From: Spirillospora albida
GTDB lineage: Bacteria; Actinomycetota; Actinomycetes; Streptosporangiales; Streptosporangiaceae
Assembly: GCF_000718255.1 (NCBI RefSeq)
Contig: NZ_JOFJ01000026.1
Span: forward strand, 1 to 64,000
Direction of reading: 5' to 3'
Length of the DNA: 64,000 nt
Shown: positions 26,132 to 35,285 of the stretch, in pieces
How the letters are laid out: each line of letters begins with the position of its first letter
Numbering within the stretch: position 1 is the stretch's first letter
Notes under the pieces: model-generated
The model's database searches: none
Seen by the model: the letters and a program-made list of their open reading frames with translations, nothing else
What the model was told of the DNA's origin: nothing
Position numbers and translations under genes: made by a program

Positions 26132-26542
26132 ATGGTGCGGCGCAAGGACCTGCCGCTCGTCTACTCCTGTTCCGGGTGTTCGAGCGCGGCGCAGATGACC
26201 AACTGGATCGCCGTCCAGCTCGACCGCAGGGGCGTCGCGGAGATGTCCTGCATCGCGGGCGTCGGCGGGGACGTGCCGAGCCTCGTCCGCAAGGCGACCA
26301 GTGGACGCCCCGTCATCGCCATCGACGGGTGCGTCCTGACCTGCGCCAAGAGCTGCCTCGCCCGGCACGACGTGACGCCGGCCGTCCACCATCTGCTCAG
26401 TGAGGACGGCGTCCGCAAGCGGCTGGGGGAGGACTTCGACCCCGAGCAGGCCGAGGAGGTCCTCGCCGGCATCCTCGACCGCGTCGCGGCCGAGCTCGGA
26501 GACGGTTCCGATGGTGCAGACCGCGCGGCCGCCGGCGTCTGA
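26132..26542 (+). CDS. DGC-domain putative zinc-binding protein
   Basis: This 136-residue protein begins with YSCSGCSSAAQMTNWIAV, then AEMSCIAGVGG, and AIDGCVLTCAKSCL. The order of conserved cysteines (CSGC, SC, DGC, CxxxC) defines the DGC domain, a putative zinc-binding module of unknown biochemical role. ATG 26132 follows GAGGAGGCG. The next gene overlaps its end by 32 bases, so the two proteins are probably made together. The AT-rich upstream region could hold a metal-responsive operator. Confidence 0.88.
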   Translation: MVRRKDLPLVYSCSGCSSAAQMTNWIAVQLDRRGVAEMSCIAGVGGDVPSLVRKATSGRPVIAIDGCVLTCAKSCLARHDVTPAVHHLLSEDGVRKRLGEDFDPEQAEEVLAGILDRVAAELGDGSDGADRAAAGV

Positions 26543-27275
26543 GAGGCGCCGCGCGCCGTCCGGACGCAGGCGCCGGTGGGTCCCGCCGCAGCACGGGGCC
26601 TGGGCGATGCTGCTCGTCCCCTACCTGGCGGGGCTCCTCATCGTGGGCTTCTCCTGGCCCGCCCTGCCGCTGCTCGTCGCCTGGATCGCCGGATACCTCC
26701 TGTCGTACTACGCGCTCCTCGCCGTCAAGGTCCGCCGGTTCGGCAGGTTCCGTCCGCAGATCCTCGCGTACGGGACGGCGGTGCCGGCCGCCGGGACGAC
26801 GGTGCTCGCGGCCCGCCCGGAGGTCCTGCTCTTCGCGCCGGTCTTCGGGGCGGTGCTCCTGGTCAACGGCGCGTTCGCGGCCCGGCACGACGACCGGGCC
26901 CTGCTGAACGGGCTGGTGTCGGCGGCCGCCGCGACCGCCGTCCTGCCCGTGGTCGCCGTGGTCGCGGGGGAGTCGCCCCGGCGCACCGGCGAGGCGGTCC
27001 TGGTGACGTTCCTCTACTTCGCCGGGACGGTGCTGTTCGTCAAGACGTGCATCCGCGAGCGCGACAACACGGCGCTGTTCGCGGTGTCGGCCGGTTTCCA
27101 CGCCGCCGCGCTCGCCGTGGTCACCTGGCTGAGCTGGGTGTACACCGGCCCGTTCGCCTGGTACCTGGTCCGGGCGGTGGTGCTGCGCCGGCGCGGCCTC
27201 CCGGCGAAGAAGATCGGGATGATCGAGGTCGCGTCGTCGATCGTCCTGCTCGTCGCCCTCGCCATCGCGGCCTGA
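26511..27275 (+). CDS. YwiC-like integral membrane protein
   Basis: This 254-residue protein has about seven to eight helices after a basic N-terminus. The opening VPPQHGAWAMLLVPYLAGL and later AARHDDRALLNGL match the YwiC-like family, whose function is not known. It begins inside the DGC gene in another frame. The pairing suggests that a soluble zinc-binding protein and a membrane partner work together, but no mechanism is visible. Conserved His and Asp residues near the first helix are typical of the family. Confidence 0.86.
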   Translation: MVQTARPPASERRRAPSGRRRRWVPPQHGAWAMLLVPYLAGLLIVGFSWPALPLLVAWIAGYLLSYYALLAVKVRRFGRFRPQILAYGTAVPAAGTTVLAARPEVLLFAPVFGAVLLVNGAFAARHDDRALLNGLVSAAAATAVLPVVAVVAGESPRRTGEAVLVTFLYFAGTVLFVKTCIRERDNTALFAVSAGFHAAALAVVTWLSWVYTGPFAWYLVRAVVLRRRGLPAKKIGMIEVASSIVLLVALAIAA

Positions 27276-27296
27276 GCGGTTTCACCGGACGCCCGG

Positions 27297-27878
27297 TCAG
27301 CGGCCCTTGGGGGGCAGGAGGCGGAGCAGTTCGGTGGCGGCTTGCCGGGCCTTGCCGGCGACGTCCGCCTCCTTGCCCGGTGCGCGGTAGGTGACCTGGA
27401 CGACGAGGAGCCCGTCGCGGACGAGGATGCGCGCCTCGGTATCGTCCGCCCTCTTCCGGACGACCATCGTGCTGGTCTCGCCGAGCCCCGCCGAGCTCAG
27501 CGTGCCGTCGGAGGACGTCGGCCGCCGGGCGTCGTAGAACTGCCGGAGGTCCTCGGCCTCCTTCCCGGGCGTGAGCGCGCCGGTGGGGCGGTAGGCGCTC
27601 AGGCTGAGCGTGGTGCGCTCGTCGGCGCTGCTCCAGTCGCACTGCATCTCGCCGTAGAAGATGGCCTGCGACCTGGGCTTGCGCGCGTCGGGAACCAGCT
27701 CCGCGGCCAGGGGGCGGGGGAACCAGATGCACAGGTCGACCAGCGGGGTCCGCCGCGGGACGTACTCGCCGCGGTCGGTGCCCAGGGCGGTCTTGAGCCA
27801 GAGGAACGGCGCCCACAAGGCTGCCGACATCAGCAGCATGCCCACCAGCAGCCCGGTCTCGCGCCCGTTCAGTCTCAT
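27297..27878 (-). CDS. Hypothetical membrane-anchored protein
   Basis: This 193-residue protein has one N-terminal helix (GLLVGMLLMSAALWAPFLWL) and an extracytoplasmic domain with two cysteines. The domain starts VDLCIWFPRPLAAELVPD and contains YGEMQCDWSSADERTTLSLSAY. The pattern of a small exported domain with paired cysteines resembles DUF3558-like lipoproteins but I cannot assign a family. Its ATG overlaps the stop of the upstream gene, whose C-terminal domain looks related, so the two are probably partners. Confidence 0.72.
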   Translation of the reverse strand: MRLNGRETGLLVGMLLMSAALWAPFLWLKTALGTDRGEYVPRRTPLVDLCIWFPRPLAAELVPDARKPRSQAIFYGEMQCDWSSADERTTLSLSAYRPTGALTPGKEAEDLRQFYDARRPTSSDGTLSSAGLGETSTMVVRKRADDTEARILVRDGLLVVQVTYRAPGKEADVAGKARQAATELLRLLPPKGR

Positions 27879-28915
27879 GCCCGCCCCGCCAGGTTCGCCG
27901 TGACCGCGCGGAGCACGTCGCCGGCCGCGCGTTCGGCGTCCCGCGCGGACGCCGTCCGCCTGCTGTGCAGCGCGACCATCACCAGGTAGCCCTTCACGTG
28001 GGCCCTGCCGTGCGCGGTGAACCCCCACGCGTCCCGCCAGGCCACGGTGTAGGCGTCCCCGTCACGGAAGAAGCGCGGCGCGCGTCCGGCGGCACGCACC
28101 GCCCCCAGCGTCTCCCGGTAGGACCGCTCGGCGTCGAGCGGTGCCCAGGAGGTGACGTGGAAGTCGATCCAGGTGCCGTTCTCGGCGGGCGTCGCGGTGC
28201 TCCACCGGCAGGCCGCCTGGTTGCCGTATCCCTGGACGGCTCCGTCCGGCAGCACCCGGGCGGCCGCCTGCCGGGGAACCAGGTCGCACGCGGTGACGGC
28301 GTCGGGGGCGGTCATCGCCCTGCTGTTCGTGACCAGCCATGTCACCAGCCCGATCGCGCTGACGACGGGGAGAACCGCCGCCAGCACCCGCACCGGTACG
28401 CGCACCCTGCGCCATGGAAGCGGAACCCGGTCGACCCTCGGCAGCGTTCCGTCGCAGGCGGCCAGGTGCCGCCACCGCATCAGCTCGACGGCATTCTGCA
28501 CCGCCCGGTCGCCCCGGCGGCCGGAGGGATGCCGGAGGACGACCCGGCTCCCGTCCGTGAGATGGAGCACGACGAAGGAGCGAAGCCCTCGCTGCCGCGC
28601 ATCGACCGACGCGATCGCCGTCCAGGGGATGAACTCCCGCCGCAACACGGGTACCGCCGCCACCGGGTGGCAGCGGATCCCGTCCGGGGTCACCCCGGTC
28701 GGCGGGAGCACCCGCCCGCTGAGCCCGGCGATCATCACCGGGGCGAGCGGAAGCACGGGCAGCAGCGCGATCAGGGCGCTCCTCGGCACGAGGAGGGCCG
28801 TCGCCGTCACGCCGCCGAGCAGCAGGACGGAGAAGACCGCCCATGCCCCGCGCCGCGCCGCCCCCGGCCCGTACTCGGCCGTCTCCGGCCAGGCCGTCAC
28901 CTCGTCCCCCTGCAT
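27875..28915 (-). CDS. PH-domain-like membrane protein with exported C-terminal domain
   Basis: This 346-residue protein has two N-terminal helices at about residues 25-65, then a bacterial PH-like stretch (GIRCHPVAAVPVLRREFIPWTAIASV and SFVVLHLTDGSRVVLRHP). Another helix follows near 175-195, then an extracytoplasmic domain with paired cysteines (VTACDLVP and QAACRWST). The C-terminal domain resembles that of the next gene product. Actinomycetes have many such membrane proteins without known function. The start and stop codons overlap with the downstream gene. Confidence 0.72.
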   Translation of the reverse strand: MQGDEVTAWPETAEYGPGAARRGAWAVFSVLLLGGVTATALLVPRSALIALLPVLPLAPVMIAGLSGRVLPPTGVTPDGIRCHPVAAVPVLRREFIPWTAIASVDARQRGLRSFVVLHLTDGSRVVLRHPSGRRGDRAVQNAVELMRWRHLAACDGTLPRVDRVPLPWRRVRVPVRVLAAVLPVVSAIGLVTWLVTNSRAMTAPDAVTACDLVPRQAAARVLPDGAVQGYGNQAACRWSTATPAENGTWIDFHVTSWAPLDAERSYRETLGAVRAAGRAPRFFRDGDAYTVAWRDAWGFTAHGRAHVKGYLVMVALHSRRTASARDAERAAGDVLRAVTANLAGRA

Positions 28916-29178
28916 GATCCGGCATTATCGGCCACCCGACCCACCCGCCGCGACCCCGCGTCACGTGCGAAGAGCTTCTCGCGCGTGCGCTGGACCATTT
29001 TCCATCGCCGCGCCTTTTTGCTGCGACGCGCGGACCACTGGAACTCCGTTGGCCACTTCCGTCACACGAAACGCAGTATTTCGAGGCGGCGGCCGGTCAT
29101 GGCCGAAATATTTTATGGCGTCACCGTCGGCAGTCTGTCAGCATCTCTTGCAGATGCCGGGTGACCCGAGGTGAGCGG

Positions 29179-29835
29179 ATGCCGAGTCTCCACGAACCAA
29201 CGCCCCTGGGATACGCGGAGGCCGCCAAGGAACTGCGGGCGGTCGCCGCGCCCCTGCTGACCGCGGCGGCGCTGGCCCTGGCCGGAGTGGTGGCCGGTAC
29301 CGATAACAAGGATAATTTCCGCTGGCCGGGGCTGACTCTCCTGATCCTCGTGGTCTCTTCATTGCTTTTCATAGCCAGTCTTCAGCTGCACTACAACGCT
29401 CGCCGGTATCTCTATTCATATGCCGAGATAGAGAACTGGTACGGTTCGGACATCGCCGAACGGCAGCCCCACATCTTCGCTGCTCTGTGCGCTCAGCAGC
29501 GCAGGGATTTTCGGACTTGGGAGATGTACGGCAACAACTCGACCCATAGCTTCAACGTGGGATCGCTGTTGCTCATGGGGGGAGTGGCCCTTGCGCTCAT
29601 CCCACAAGACGGGAAAGAGATGGCGTGGCGATGGGGCGCCGTCGTGGTGATCGCGATCTGTGCCGCGGCGGACCTGGTGTGGACGGTTCTCCTGTACCGC
29701 GGTGGAGCCAAGGAAGAGACACAACGCAACGCTCGAATGAAGGATGTTCCCATTCATATCGAATCGGACAAGGGAGGCGGCAATGAATGCCGATGTGACG
29801 ACGCTTCCGGGCTTTCCGGCGACGCCGGGAAGTAG
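29179..29835 (+). CDS. Hypothetical four-helix membrane protein, AT-richer than neighbours
   Basis: This 218-residue protein has two helices at about residues 23-65, a charged central region (YAEIENWYGSDIAERQPHIF and QQRRDFRTWEMYG), then two more helices at about 125-175 and a charged tail. The plan (2TM, cytoplasmic stretch, 2TM) is like small pore-type effectors of nucleotide or NTPase-controlled defence systems, but I see no diagnostic motif. ATG 29179 is chosen over GTG 29161 for the GAGGTGAG just before it. The codon use is noticeably AT-richer than in flanking genes, suggesting transfer. The next gene begins within its 3' end. Confidence 0.7.
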   Translation: MPSLHEPTPLGYAEAAKELRAVAAPLLTAAALALAGVVAGTDNKDNFRWPGLTLLILVVSSLLFIASLQLHYNARRYLYSYAEIENWYGSDIAERQPHIFAALCAQQRRDFRTWEMYGNNSTHSFNVGSLLLMGGVALALIPQDGKEMAWRWGAVVVIAICAAADLVWTVLLYRGGAKEETQRNARMKDVPIHIESDKGGGNECRCDDASGLSGDAGK

Positions 29836-30097
29836 GGTGCGCTGCGAGGGAGACTACTGCGGCGTTAAGATCGTCAAGCCGCTCGGCGGGGACACGGTCG
29901 GATCGTGGCAGTCGACTCTCAAGCGCGGCCGGGACGCGGTGGTGGCGTACCTGGAGACGTACAACTCCGGGGTCGGCCACAGGACCGACTGCAGATTCCG
30001 CAATCTTCCGCCCTCGGTACACCACCAGGCCCGAACCTACGACGACATCGACCGAGAGGCGCGGCACCTGCAGAGCATGGGCTACGACCTGCCCTAG
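29783..30097 (+). CDS. Small hypothetical protein overlapping the four-helix membrane gene
   Basis: This 104-residue soluble protein of no recognised family starts at ATG 29783 after AAGGGAGGCGG, 53 bases inside the preceding gene. It contains CEGDYCGVKIVKPLGG and TDCRFRNLPP, so three cysteines with a possible metal or disulphide role, and a helical tail (DIDREARHLQSMGYDL). The long overlap makes cotranslation with the membrane protein likely. The gene ends 23 bases before the convergent membrane-protein gene. Confidence 0.6.
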   Translation: MNADVTTLPGFPATPGSRVRCEGDYCGVKIVKPLGGDTVGSWQSTLKRGRDAVVAYLETYNSGVGHRTDCRFRNLPPSVHHQARTYDDIDREARHLQSMGYDLP

Positions 30098-30120
30098 CCC
30101 GCGGCTGATCGACCGATCCG

Positions 30121-31077
30121 TCATGAGGAGCCGTCGGTCCCGTCCGATGACGACTGGCCGTGGTCGTACGGGAGGTTCACAGGATGGCCGGCGAGGGCAT
30201 CTGAGATACGTCGAAAGAGGGCCCATTCCTCCTCGCGCCCCGGCAACCGATAGTGCAACGCCCGGACGAGGTCGAAGCGGTGGAGGTCGTAGACCACGTG
30301 CATGAGCCGGGCGTACGCCTGCGCGGCCGTCACCGCCCCCTTGTACGCCACGGTCGCGGCGCAGAGTGAGGCGGTGGGGAGCCACCACATTTCGGGCTCG
30401 TCGTACACGGCGGCGGCCGAGGCGACCGCGCATGCGAGGAAGCTGTAGCAAAGGTTGACGGAGGAGTCCAAGGTGTCGCGGGCGGATTCCAGTGCCCCGG
30501 CCAGAGGGCGGGAGACCTGCGGGTAGATGCGCGGCCAGGACGCGAGCGTCGTCACGCCGTAGCGTTCGCCGGCGCCGAGTTCTCCCGCGCGCAGGGCGTT
30601 GCCGAGGGCTGTGGGGAGCAGGACGTCGACCGGCGGGAGCGCCGCCAGCCGGTGGGACGCGTCGGCGCGCGTCCGATCCCGGGCGGAGACCAGATCATGT
30701 GTCTCCTCGGGACCGCCGGTCCCACTCTCACGGTTCCGCTCCCGGCCGCCGCGGGCGATCGCGTCGGTGGCCCGCCACCTCCGTCGCTGATACGCCATGA
30801 GGAGGTCGGCGAGGCGGGCGGTGGGCGTCCACCGGTCCCAATAGCCCTCGAGCATGCGGACGGCCCGGACTTGAAACGGGTGGAGGAGCAGGCCGAGGAC
30901 CGCGGCGCAGCCGCAGACACCGAGCACGGTACCCGCGACCCCGGCCGGAGTGCGCGGGACGCTGTCCGCCCACTGGCCGGGGCCGGAGAAGGCGTTCGCC
31001 CGGACCAATCCCCAGAGGCCGGCGACGAAGATCACGTGGGGGGCGAATCCCACGGACAGCATCCGTCGCACGAACAC
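30121..31077 (-). CDS. Hypothetical multi-pass membrane protein
   Basis: This 318-residue protein has two helices in the first 65 residues, a long charged cytoplasmic segment (about residues 70-215) rich in Arg and Glu, and further hydrophobic stretches (CYSFLACAVASAAAVY and SLCAATVAYKGAVTAAQAYA). No family is recognised. It is divergent from the KAP-type NTPase gene and ends facing the small cysteine protein, so it belongs to the accessory patch between 29 and 34 kb. Confidence 0.68.
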   Translation of the reverse strand: MFVRRMLSVGFAPHVIFVAGLWGLVRANAFSGPGQWADSVPRTPAGVAGTVLGVCGCAAVLGLLLHPFQVRAVRMLEGYWDRWTPTARLADLLMAYQRRRWRATDAIARGGRERNRESGTGGPEETHDLVSARDRTRADASHRLAALPPVDVLLPTALGNALRAGELGAGERYGVTTLASWPRIYPQVSRPLAGALESARDTLDSSVNLCYSFLACAVASAAAVYDEPEMWWLPTASLCAATVAYKGAVTAAQAYARLMHVVYDLHRFDLVRALHYRLPGREEEWALFRRISDALAGHPVNLPYDHGQSSSDGTDGSS

Positions 31078-31276
31078 CTTCCTTCCCTGCGGTCACAGCG
31101 AAGACAAGTATGGCCACGGGTGATCACCCCGCAAGAGCGCGTTCCGGAAGGGTGGCCGCCATGGCCGTCTTCGCCGTTGGTGGTGCGGCGGCGGATCGGC
31201 GACGGCGTTCACGGGGGTTCTCGCGATTTGGGGCAAGACCGGCGGATCGCGGTGTTCTCCCGGAAGGATGGGCGTC

Positions 31277-33781
31277 ATGACCCCCGAGGAGACCGAGGAC
31301 AAGGAAGAGCTGGAGTCGCGCGTCCACCGATGCCTGCGGGACAGGCGGCTCGCACCCTATGTCGCGCGGAGCCTCGTGTTTCCGGACGAGGTCGCCGACG
31401 CGGTCAGGACGCGCGGTGTCTTCGACTCCGCGAAGGAGCTCGATTCCTACGGCCGGTACACCGATTCCCGGACCCTCACCGAGGACGCCCGGCGGGAGGT
31501 CAGAGGGCTGTGGGACGAGCGCGTCATCAACGTGCGCACCGTGACGATCGCCCTTCTGGTGGTCGCGACCGCGGTGATGCTCATCGAGGGCATCGTCTTT
31601 TCTCCGCAAGAGGACGATGACGTCGCGTATTCCCTCGCGCTGGTTCCGGCGGCGCTGTTCACGATTATCGGCGGCGGCCTGCTCTGGGCCGCCGCGGCCG
31701 GACGGATTTCGCGGCTGCATCTCCTTTCCGGTGTGCTCCTCACCGCTGTCGGCGCGGTCCCTTTGCTGACCCCGGTCGAGCGGCTGCTCGGGTGGGATAG
31801 CCAGCCCGCCCAGGCTCCTGTGGTGTTCATCGCCTCTTTCGTCGCCGGCCTCGGCCTGGGAAGGCCGGAGACGATCCGGCAGTTCGTCGACGCGCGCGAC
31901 GTCCTCAACCGGCTGATTGATGCGCCGTGGACCGAGCGGACCTGGACTGATCTCAGGCGGGCGTGGCTGAGGGACGCCGAGGAGAAGGTCCTGATGCCGG
32001 TGGTCACCCTGGTGGTCAACGACTTCCTGGGAGAGGACTCCGACAAGCTGCTGGTCGAGCAGGACTCCGAGGGCCTGAAGCGGCTCCACGATCTGGGGCT
32101 GGCCATTCCGACCCGTTCGGAGAAACGCGTCCTCGGGACGATGGACCGGGTCGACGGCGGGAGCATCGCGATCGCGGGCCCGCGCGGCGCCGGGAAGTCC
32201 ACTCTTCTCCGGGTCATCTGCGGGGGCCGCGACACCGACGCCTCGGAGACGGGACTCACCGTGTACGCGAGCGCGCCCGCCGAATACGTTCCGCGCGATT
32301 TCCTCATCGAGCTGTTCCAGCGGGTCTGCGAGACCTACATCACTGAGCAGGGCCATTCCGTCGACCGGAGCGCCGCACAGCGGTACGTGCTGCGCAAGAG
32401 GACCGCCTGGGTGATCCGGGACGGGCTCTGGACGCTGTCCCGCTTCGCGCTCTCCCTGGCATTGCTGGCATTGGCCGCATGGACTCTCCGGGACGGCGTG
32501 GCCGGGCTGATCGAACCCGTCCGGCAGGAGATCAGCGCGGATCTGGACGAATTCGGAAGGGAAGTGGAGGACGTCTGGAACGACTACCGCTGGGCATTCC
32601 AGCTGGCGCTGGTCGCCGCCGCCGCTCTGGTGTGGCCACGGCCCCGCGTGTGGCGGGCACTGCGCTGGCACATCGAACCCTCCCTGGTGACCCGGGCCCG
32701 CGAGCATCTGCTGCGCCTCCAGGTGGAGCGCACCACCACCTGGGGCCTCACCGCCAACCTGCCCGGGGTCCGCGGCGTCACGATGGGCCTCACCAAGGGA
32801 GGGTCGCTGAAGTACCTGCCCTGGTCCTATCCCGAACTCGTCGGCAATTTCCGCGATTTCATGACGGCGATCGCCAGGGAGGCCGGGCAGGGCGGCGGCC
32901 GGGTCGTCGTCGCCATCGACGAGGTCGACCGCATCGGGTCGGTGGAGAAGGCCGAGCGCTTCATCAGCGAGATCAAGGCCGTCTTCGGGATCCAGAACTG
33001 CTTCTACATCGTCTCCGTCGCCGAGGACGTCGGATCGGTCTTCGCGCGCCGGGCGGTCATCGGCCGCTCCGTCTTCGAGAACGCCTTCGACGACGTCGTG
33101 GTCATCGAGCCGCTCCTGCTCACCGAATCCCGCGACCTCCTGCTGCGCCGCGTGCCCGGGTTCACCGATTCGTTCGCGTTCCTCGTCCATTCCCTTTCCG
33201 GTGGAGTTCCCAGGGAACTACTCCGGGTGACGCGTCGCCTGGTCGAGATCAACCTCGAGGAGAGCCGGAACACCTGGCCGCACCCCCAGCTGGCCGATCT
33301 CGCGGCGGCTCTCGTCAAAGAGGAGATGACCGAGACCCTGACCGGCACCAGGACACAACTGCCGCCGACGCCCGAGGGAGTCGACCTCGGCGACATCTTC
33401 GACTCCATGCGCGGACTGCTCGGCATCATGCGGAGCACGGAGCCGTCCAATATGATCCCGGCGCTCCCGCATCTGGAGGAATTCGCGCGCCTCGACGTGG
33501 CCCCGCTCCCGCCCGAGATGCCGGAGCTGGCGCCCGTCCGCGCCACCCTCGTCCAGCTCTCGGCCTTCGCCCTTTTCTGCCTCACGGTCGTGGAGGTGTT
33601 CGACGAGAACGTCTTCACTTTCGAGCGCGCCGCCGAGTGGAGTTTCGGATCCTTCCACGCCCCCTTTCCCGGCTCCTTCGAGGAACTGGCCGCCGCGCGG
33701 CGAGAACTGAGCGTCTCCCCGTCCAGTTGCCGCGCCGCCCTCACCCGCTTCCGCGCGGCCTGGGACCTCCCGCCCCTGTGA
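31277..33781 (+). CDS. KAP-type P-loop NTPase with membrane helices
   Basis: This 834-residue protein has four helices at about residues 93-205 and then a P-loop domain. Walker A is GPRGAGKST (K307) and Walker B is VVVAIDEVDR (D548). Two more helices (about 385-403 and 438-455) lie between Walker A and B, which is the hallmark of KAP-family NTPases. The C-terminal third is soluble and unassigned. Some KAP proteins exclude phage (PifA of plasmid F), while others act on membrane targets. ATG 31277 is preferred over ATG 31268 because GGAAGG sits at the right distance. Its stop directly abuts the convergent hydrolase stop. Confidence 0.82.
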   Translation: MTPEETEDKEELESRVHRCLRDRRLAPYVARSLVFPDEVADAVRTRGVFDSAKELDSYGRYTDSRTLTEDARREVRGLWDERVINVRTVTIALLVVATAVMLIEGIVFSPQEDDDVAYSLALVPAALFTIIGGGLLWAAAAGRISRLHLLSGVLLTAVGAVPLLTPVERLLGWDSQPAQAPVVFIASFVAGLGLGRPETIRQFVDARDVLNRLIDAPWTERTWTDLRRAWLRDAEEKVLMPVVTLVVNDFLGEDSDKLLVEQDSEGLKRLHDLGLAIPTRSEKRVLGTMDRVDGGSIAIAGPRGAGKSTLLRVICGGRDTDASETGLTVYASAPAEYVPRDFLIELFQRVCETYITEQGHSVDRSAAQRYVLRKRTAWVIRDGLWTLSRFALSLALLALAAWTLRDGVAGLIEPVRQEISADLDEFGREVEDVWNDYRWAFQLALVAAAALVWPRPRVWRALRWHIEPSLVTRAREHLLRLQVERTTTWGLTANLPGVRGVTMGLTKGGSLKYLPWSYPELVGNFRDFMTAIAREAGQGGGRVVVAIDEVDRIGSVEKAERFISEIKAVFGIQNCFYIVSVAEDVGSVFARRAVIGRSVFENAFDDVVVIEPLLLTESRDLLLRRVPGFTDSFAFLVHSLSGGVPRELLRVTRRLVEINLEESRNTWPHPQLADLAAALVKEEMTETLTGTRTQLPPTPEGVDLGDIFDSMRGLLGIMRSTEPSNMIPALPHLEEFARLDVAPLPPEMPELAPVRATLVQLSAFALFCLTVVEVFDENVFTFERAAEWSFGSFHAPFPGSFEELAAARRELSVSPSSCRAALTRFRAAWDLPPL

Positions 33782-34318
33782 TCAGAGGCAGGCGGCGGCG
33801 GTGGTGATGTTCGCGCTCATGTTGAGCTCCATCATGCGGAGGGTCGCGTCGCGGAGGTCGGGGTGGATGTGGGCCACCGCGTCCCGGGGCACGGTGACAC
33901 GGAAGTCGCGGACGTAGGCGTCCAGGGCGCTGTAGAGGACGCACTGCTCGGTGACCTGGCCGGTGATGACGACCTCGTCGATGCCGGCGGCGGTGAGCAG
34001 GTACTCCAGGGGCGTGCCGTAGAAGGCGCTGTGCCTGACCTTGGGGAGGAACGCGCAGTCGTCCGGCGGGACGACGGGCTCGACCAGATCGGGGCGCCGT
34101 CCGGCGAGGGCGCGGGTGACGAGGTCGTCGCGGGACGCGGCGAAGTCGCCGTGGTTGTCGTTGACGTAGAGCATCCGCACGTCGTCGCGGCGGGAGGCCG
34201 CGTCGAGCAGGGAGCGCAGCGGCTCGATCATCTGCTCGACGCCGGCGGTGAGCCGGTCGGCGTCCTTGTGGTCGTACGGGTTCAGCATGTCGACGACGAT
34301 GAGTGCGCGGATGCTCAT
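33782..34318 (-). CDS. Cysteine hydrolase (isochorismatase-like family)
   Basis: This 178-residue enzyme has the family's catalytic triad: D10 in LIVVDML, K93 in LPKVRHSAF and C126 in VTEQCVLYS, with the cis-peptide region before the cysteine. The family hydrolyses amides or vinyl ethers such as nicotinamide, ureidoacrylate and isochorismate; the substrate is unknown. Its N-terminal sequence is partly duplicated as a relic near 37.75 kb. Confidence 0.9.
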   Translation of the reverse strand: MSIRALIVVDMLNPYDHKDADRLTAGVEQMIEPLRSLLDAASRRDDVRMLYVNDNHGDFAASRDDLVTRALAGRRPDLVEPVVPPDDCAFLPKVRHSAFYGTPLEYLLTAAGIDEVVITGQVTEQCVLYSALDAYVRDFRVTVPRDAVAHIHPDLRDATLRMMELNMSANITTAAACL

Positions 34319-34499
34319 GAGGCGCCTGTGCCCGCCGTCACCGACCGTACACGAGGGAGGTGGGACGGGCTCTTCGTCGGAGCGGATCCGGTGCGGTCCG
34401 CGGGCGGATCGCCGGAATGCGCCGCTGAAGGGCGATGACCGATCTATGTTGGTGGTGTCGCACGATCCAGAGCGGTTCCTTCAGGAAGGGACACCCCCC

Positions 34500-35279
34500 A
34501 TGGCCGAGTCCAACGCCATCGACACCTCCGTCCCGCACGCGGCGCGGATGTGGAACTACTGGATGGGCGGCAAGGACAACTACGAGTCCGACCGGGCCGC
34601 CGGCGAGGCCGTCGCGGACGTGTACCCGCACATCGTCACGATGGCGCGGCAGTCGCGGCGGTTCCTGATCCGGATCGTGCGGCACCTGGCCGCCGACGCC
34701 GGCATCCGGCAGTTCATCGACGTCGGGACGGGCCTGCCGACGATGCAGAACACCCACGAGGTCGCCCAGTCCATCGCCCCCGAGTCCAAGATCGTGTACG
34801 TGGACAACGATCCGCTGGTGCTGGCGCACGCGCGGGCGCTGCTGGGCAGCCTCACGTCCGAGGGCGCGACCCGGTACGTGCACGCCGACTACCACGACCC
34901 GGAGAAGATCATCGAGGCCGCCCGCGAGGTCCTCGACTTCCGCGAGCCGATCGCGGTCATGTTCATGGGCGTCCTCGGCTACGAACCGGACCTCAAGGTC
35001 GTCCGGTCGATCGTGGAGCGGATGATGGAGCCCACCGTGCCCGGCAGCCACCTCGTGCTGTGGGACGGCACCAACACCGACCCCGCCGTGGTCGAGGGCG
35101 CGGAGAAGCTCGTCGAGAGCGGCGGCGTCCCCTACATCCTGCGCAGCCCCGACGAGCTCGCCGGGTGCTTCGAGGGCCTCGATCTGCTCCCGCCCGGCCT
35201 CGTCCGGATCACCGAATGGCGCCCGGACGGCGACACCGTGCCGATCGACGCCTATGGCGCCGTCGCCCGCAAGCCCTGA
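34500..35279 (+). CDS. SAM-dependent methyltransferase, DUF574 family
   Basis: This 259-residue protein matches the actinomycete-specific SAM methyltransferase family PF04672. It shows PHAARMWNYWMGGKDNYESDR, the SAM-binding loop FIDVGTGLPTMQNTHEV, IVYVDNDPLVLAHARALL and the late MFMGVLGYEPD. These genes are abundant in Streptomyces and Actinomadura, often near XRE/DUF397 pairs, and their substrates are unknown. ATG 34500 follows AGGAAGGG. Its stop is 6 bases from the convergent DUF397 gene. Confidence 0.93.
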   Translation: MAESNAIDTSVPHAARMWNYWMGGKDNYESDRAAGEAVADVYPHIVTMARQSRRFLIRIVRHLAADAGIRQFIDVGTGLPTMQNTHEVAQSIAPESKIVYVDNDPLVLAHARALLGSLTSEGATRYVHADYHDPEKIIEAAREVLDFREPIAVMFMGVLGYEPDLKVVRSIVERMMEPTVPGSHLVLWDGTNTDPAVVEGAEKLVESGGVPYILRSPDELAGCFEGLDLLPPGLVRITEWRPDGDTVPIDAYGAVARKP

Positions 35280-35285
35280 ACCGGC

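Noticed and set aside
34319..34499. A small gene between the hydrolase and the methyltransferase.
   Set aside because: No frame there has a ribosome site and protein-like composition; it reads as a promoter region.
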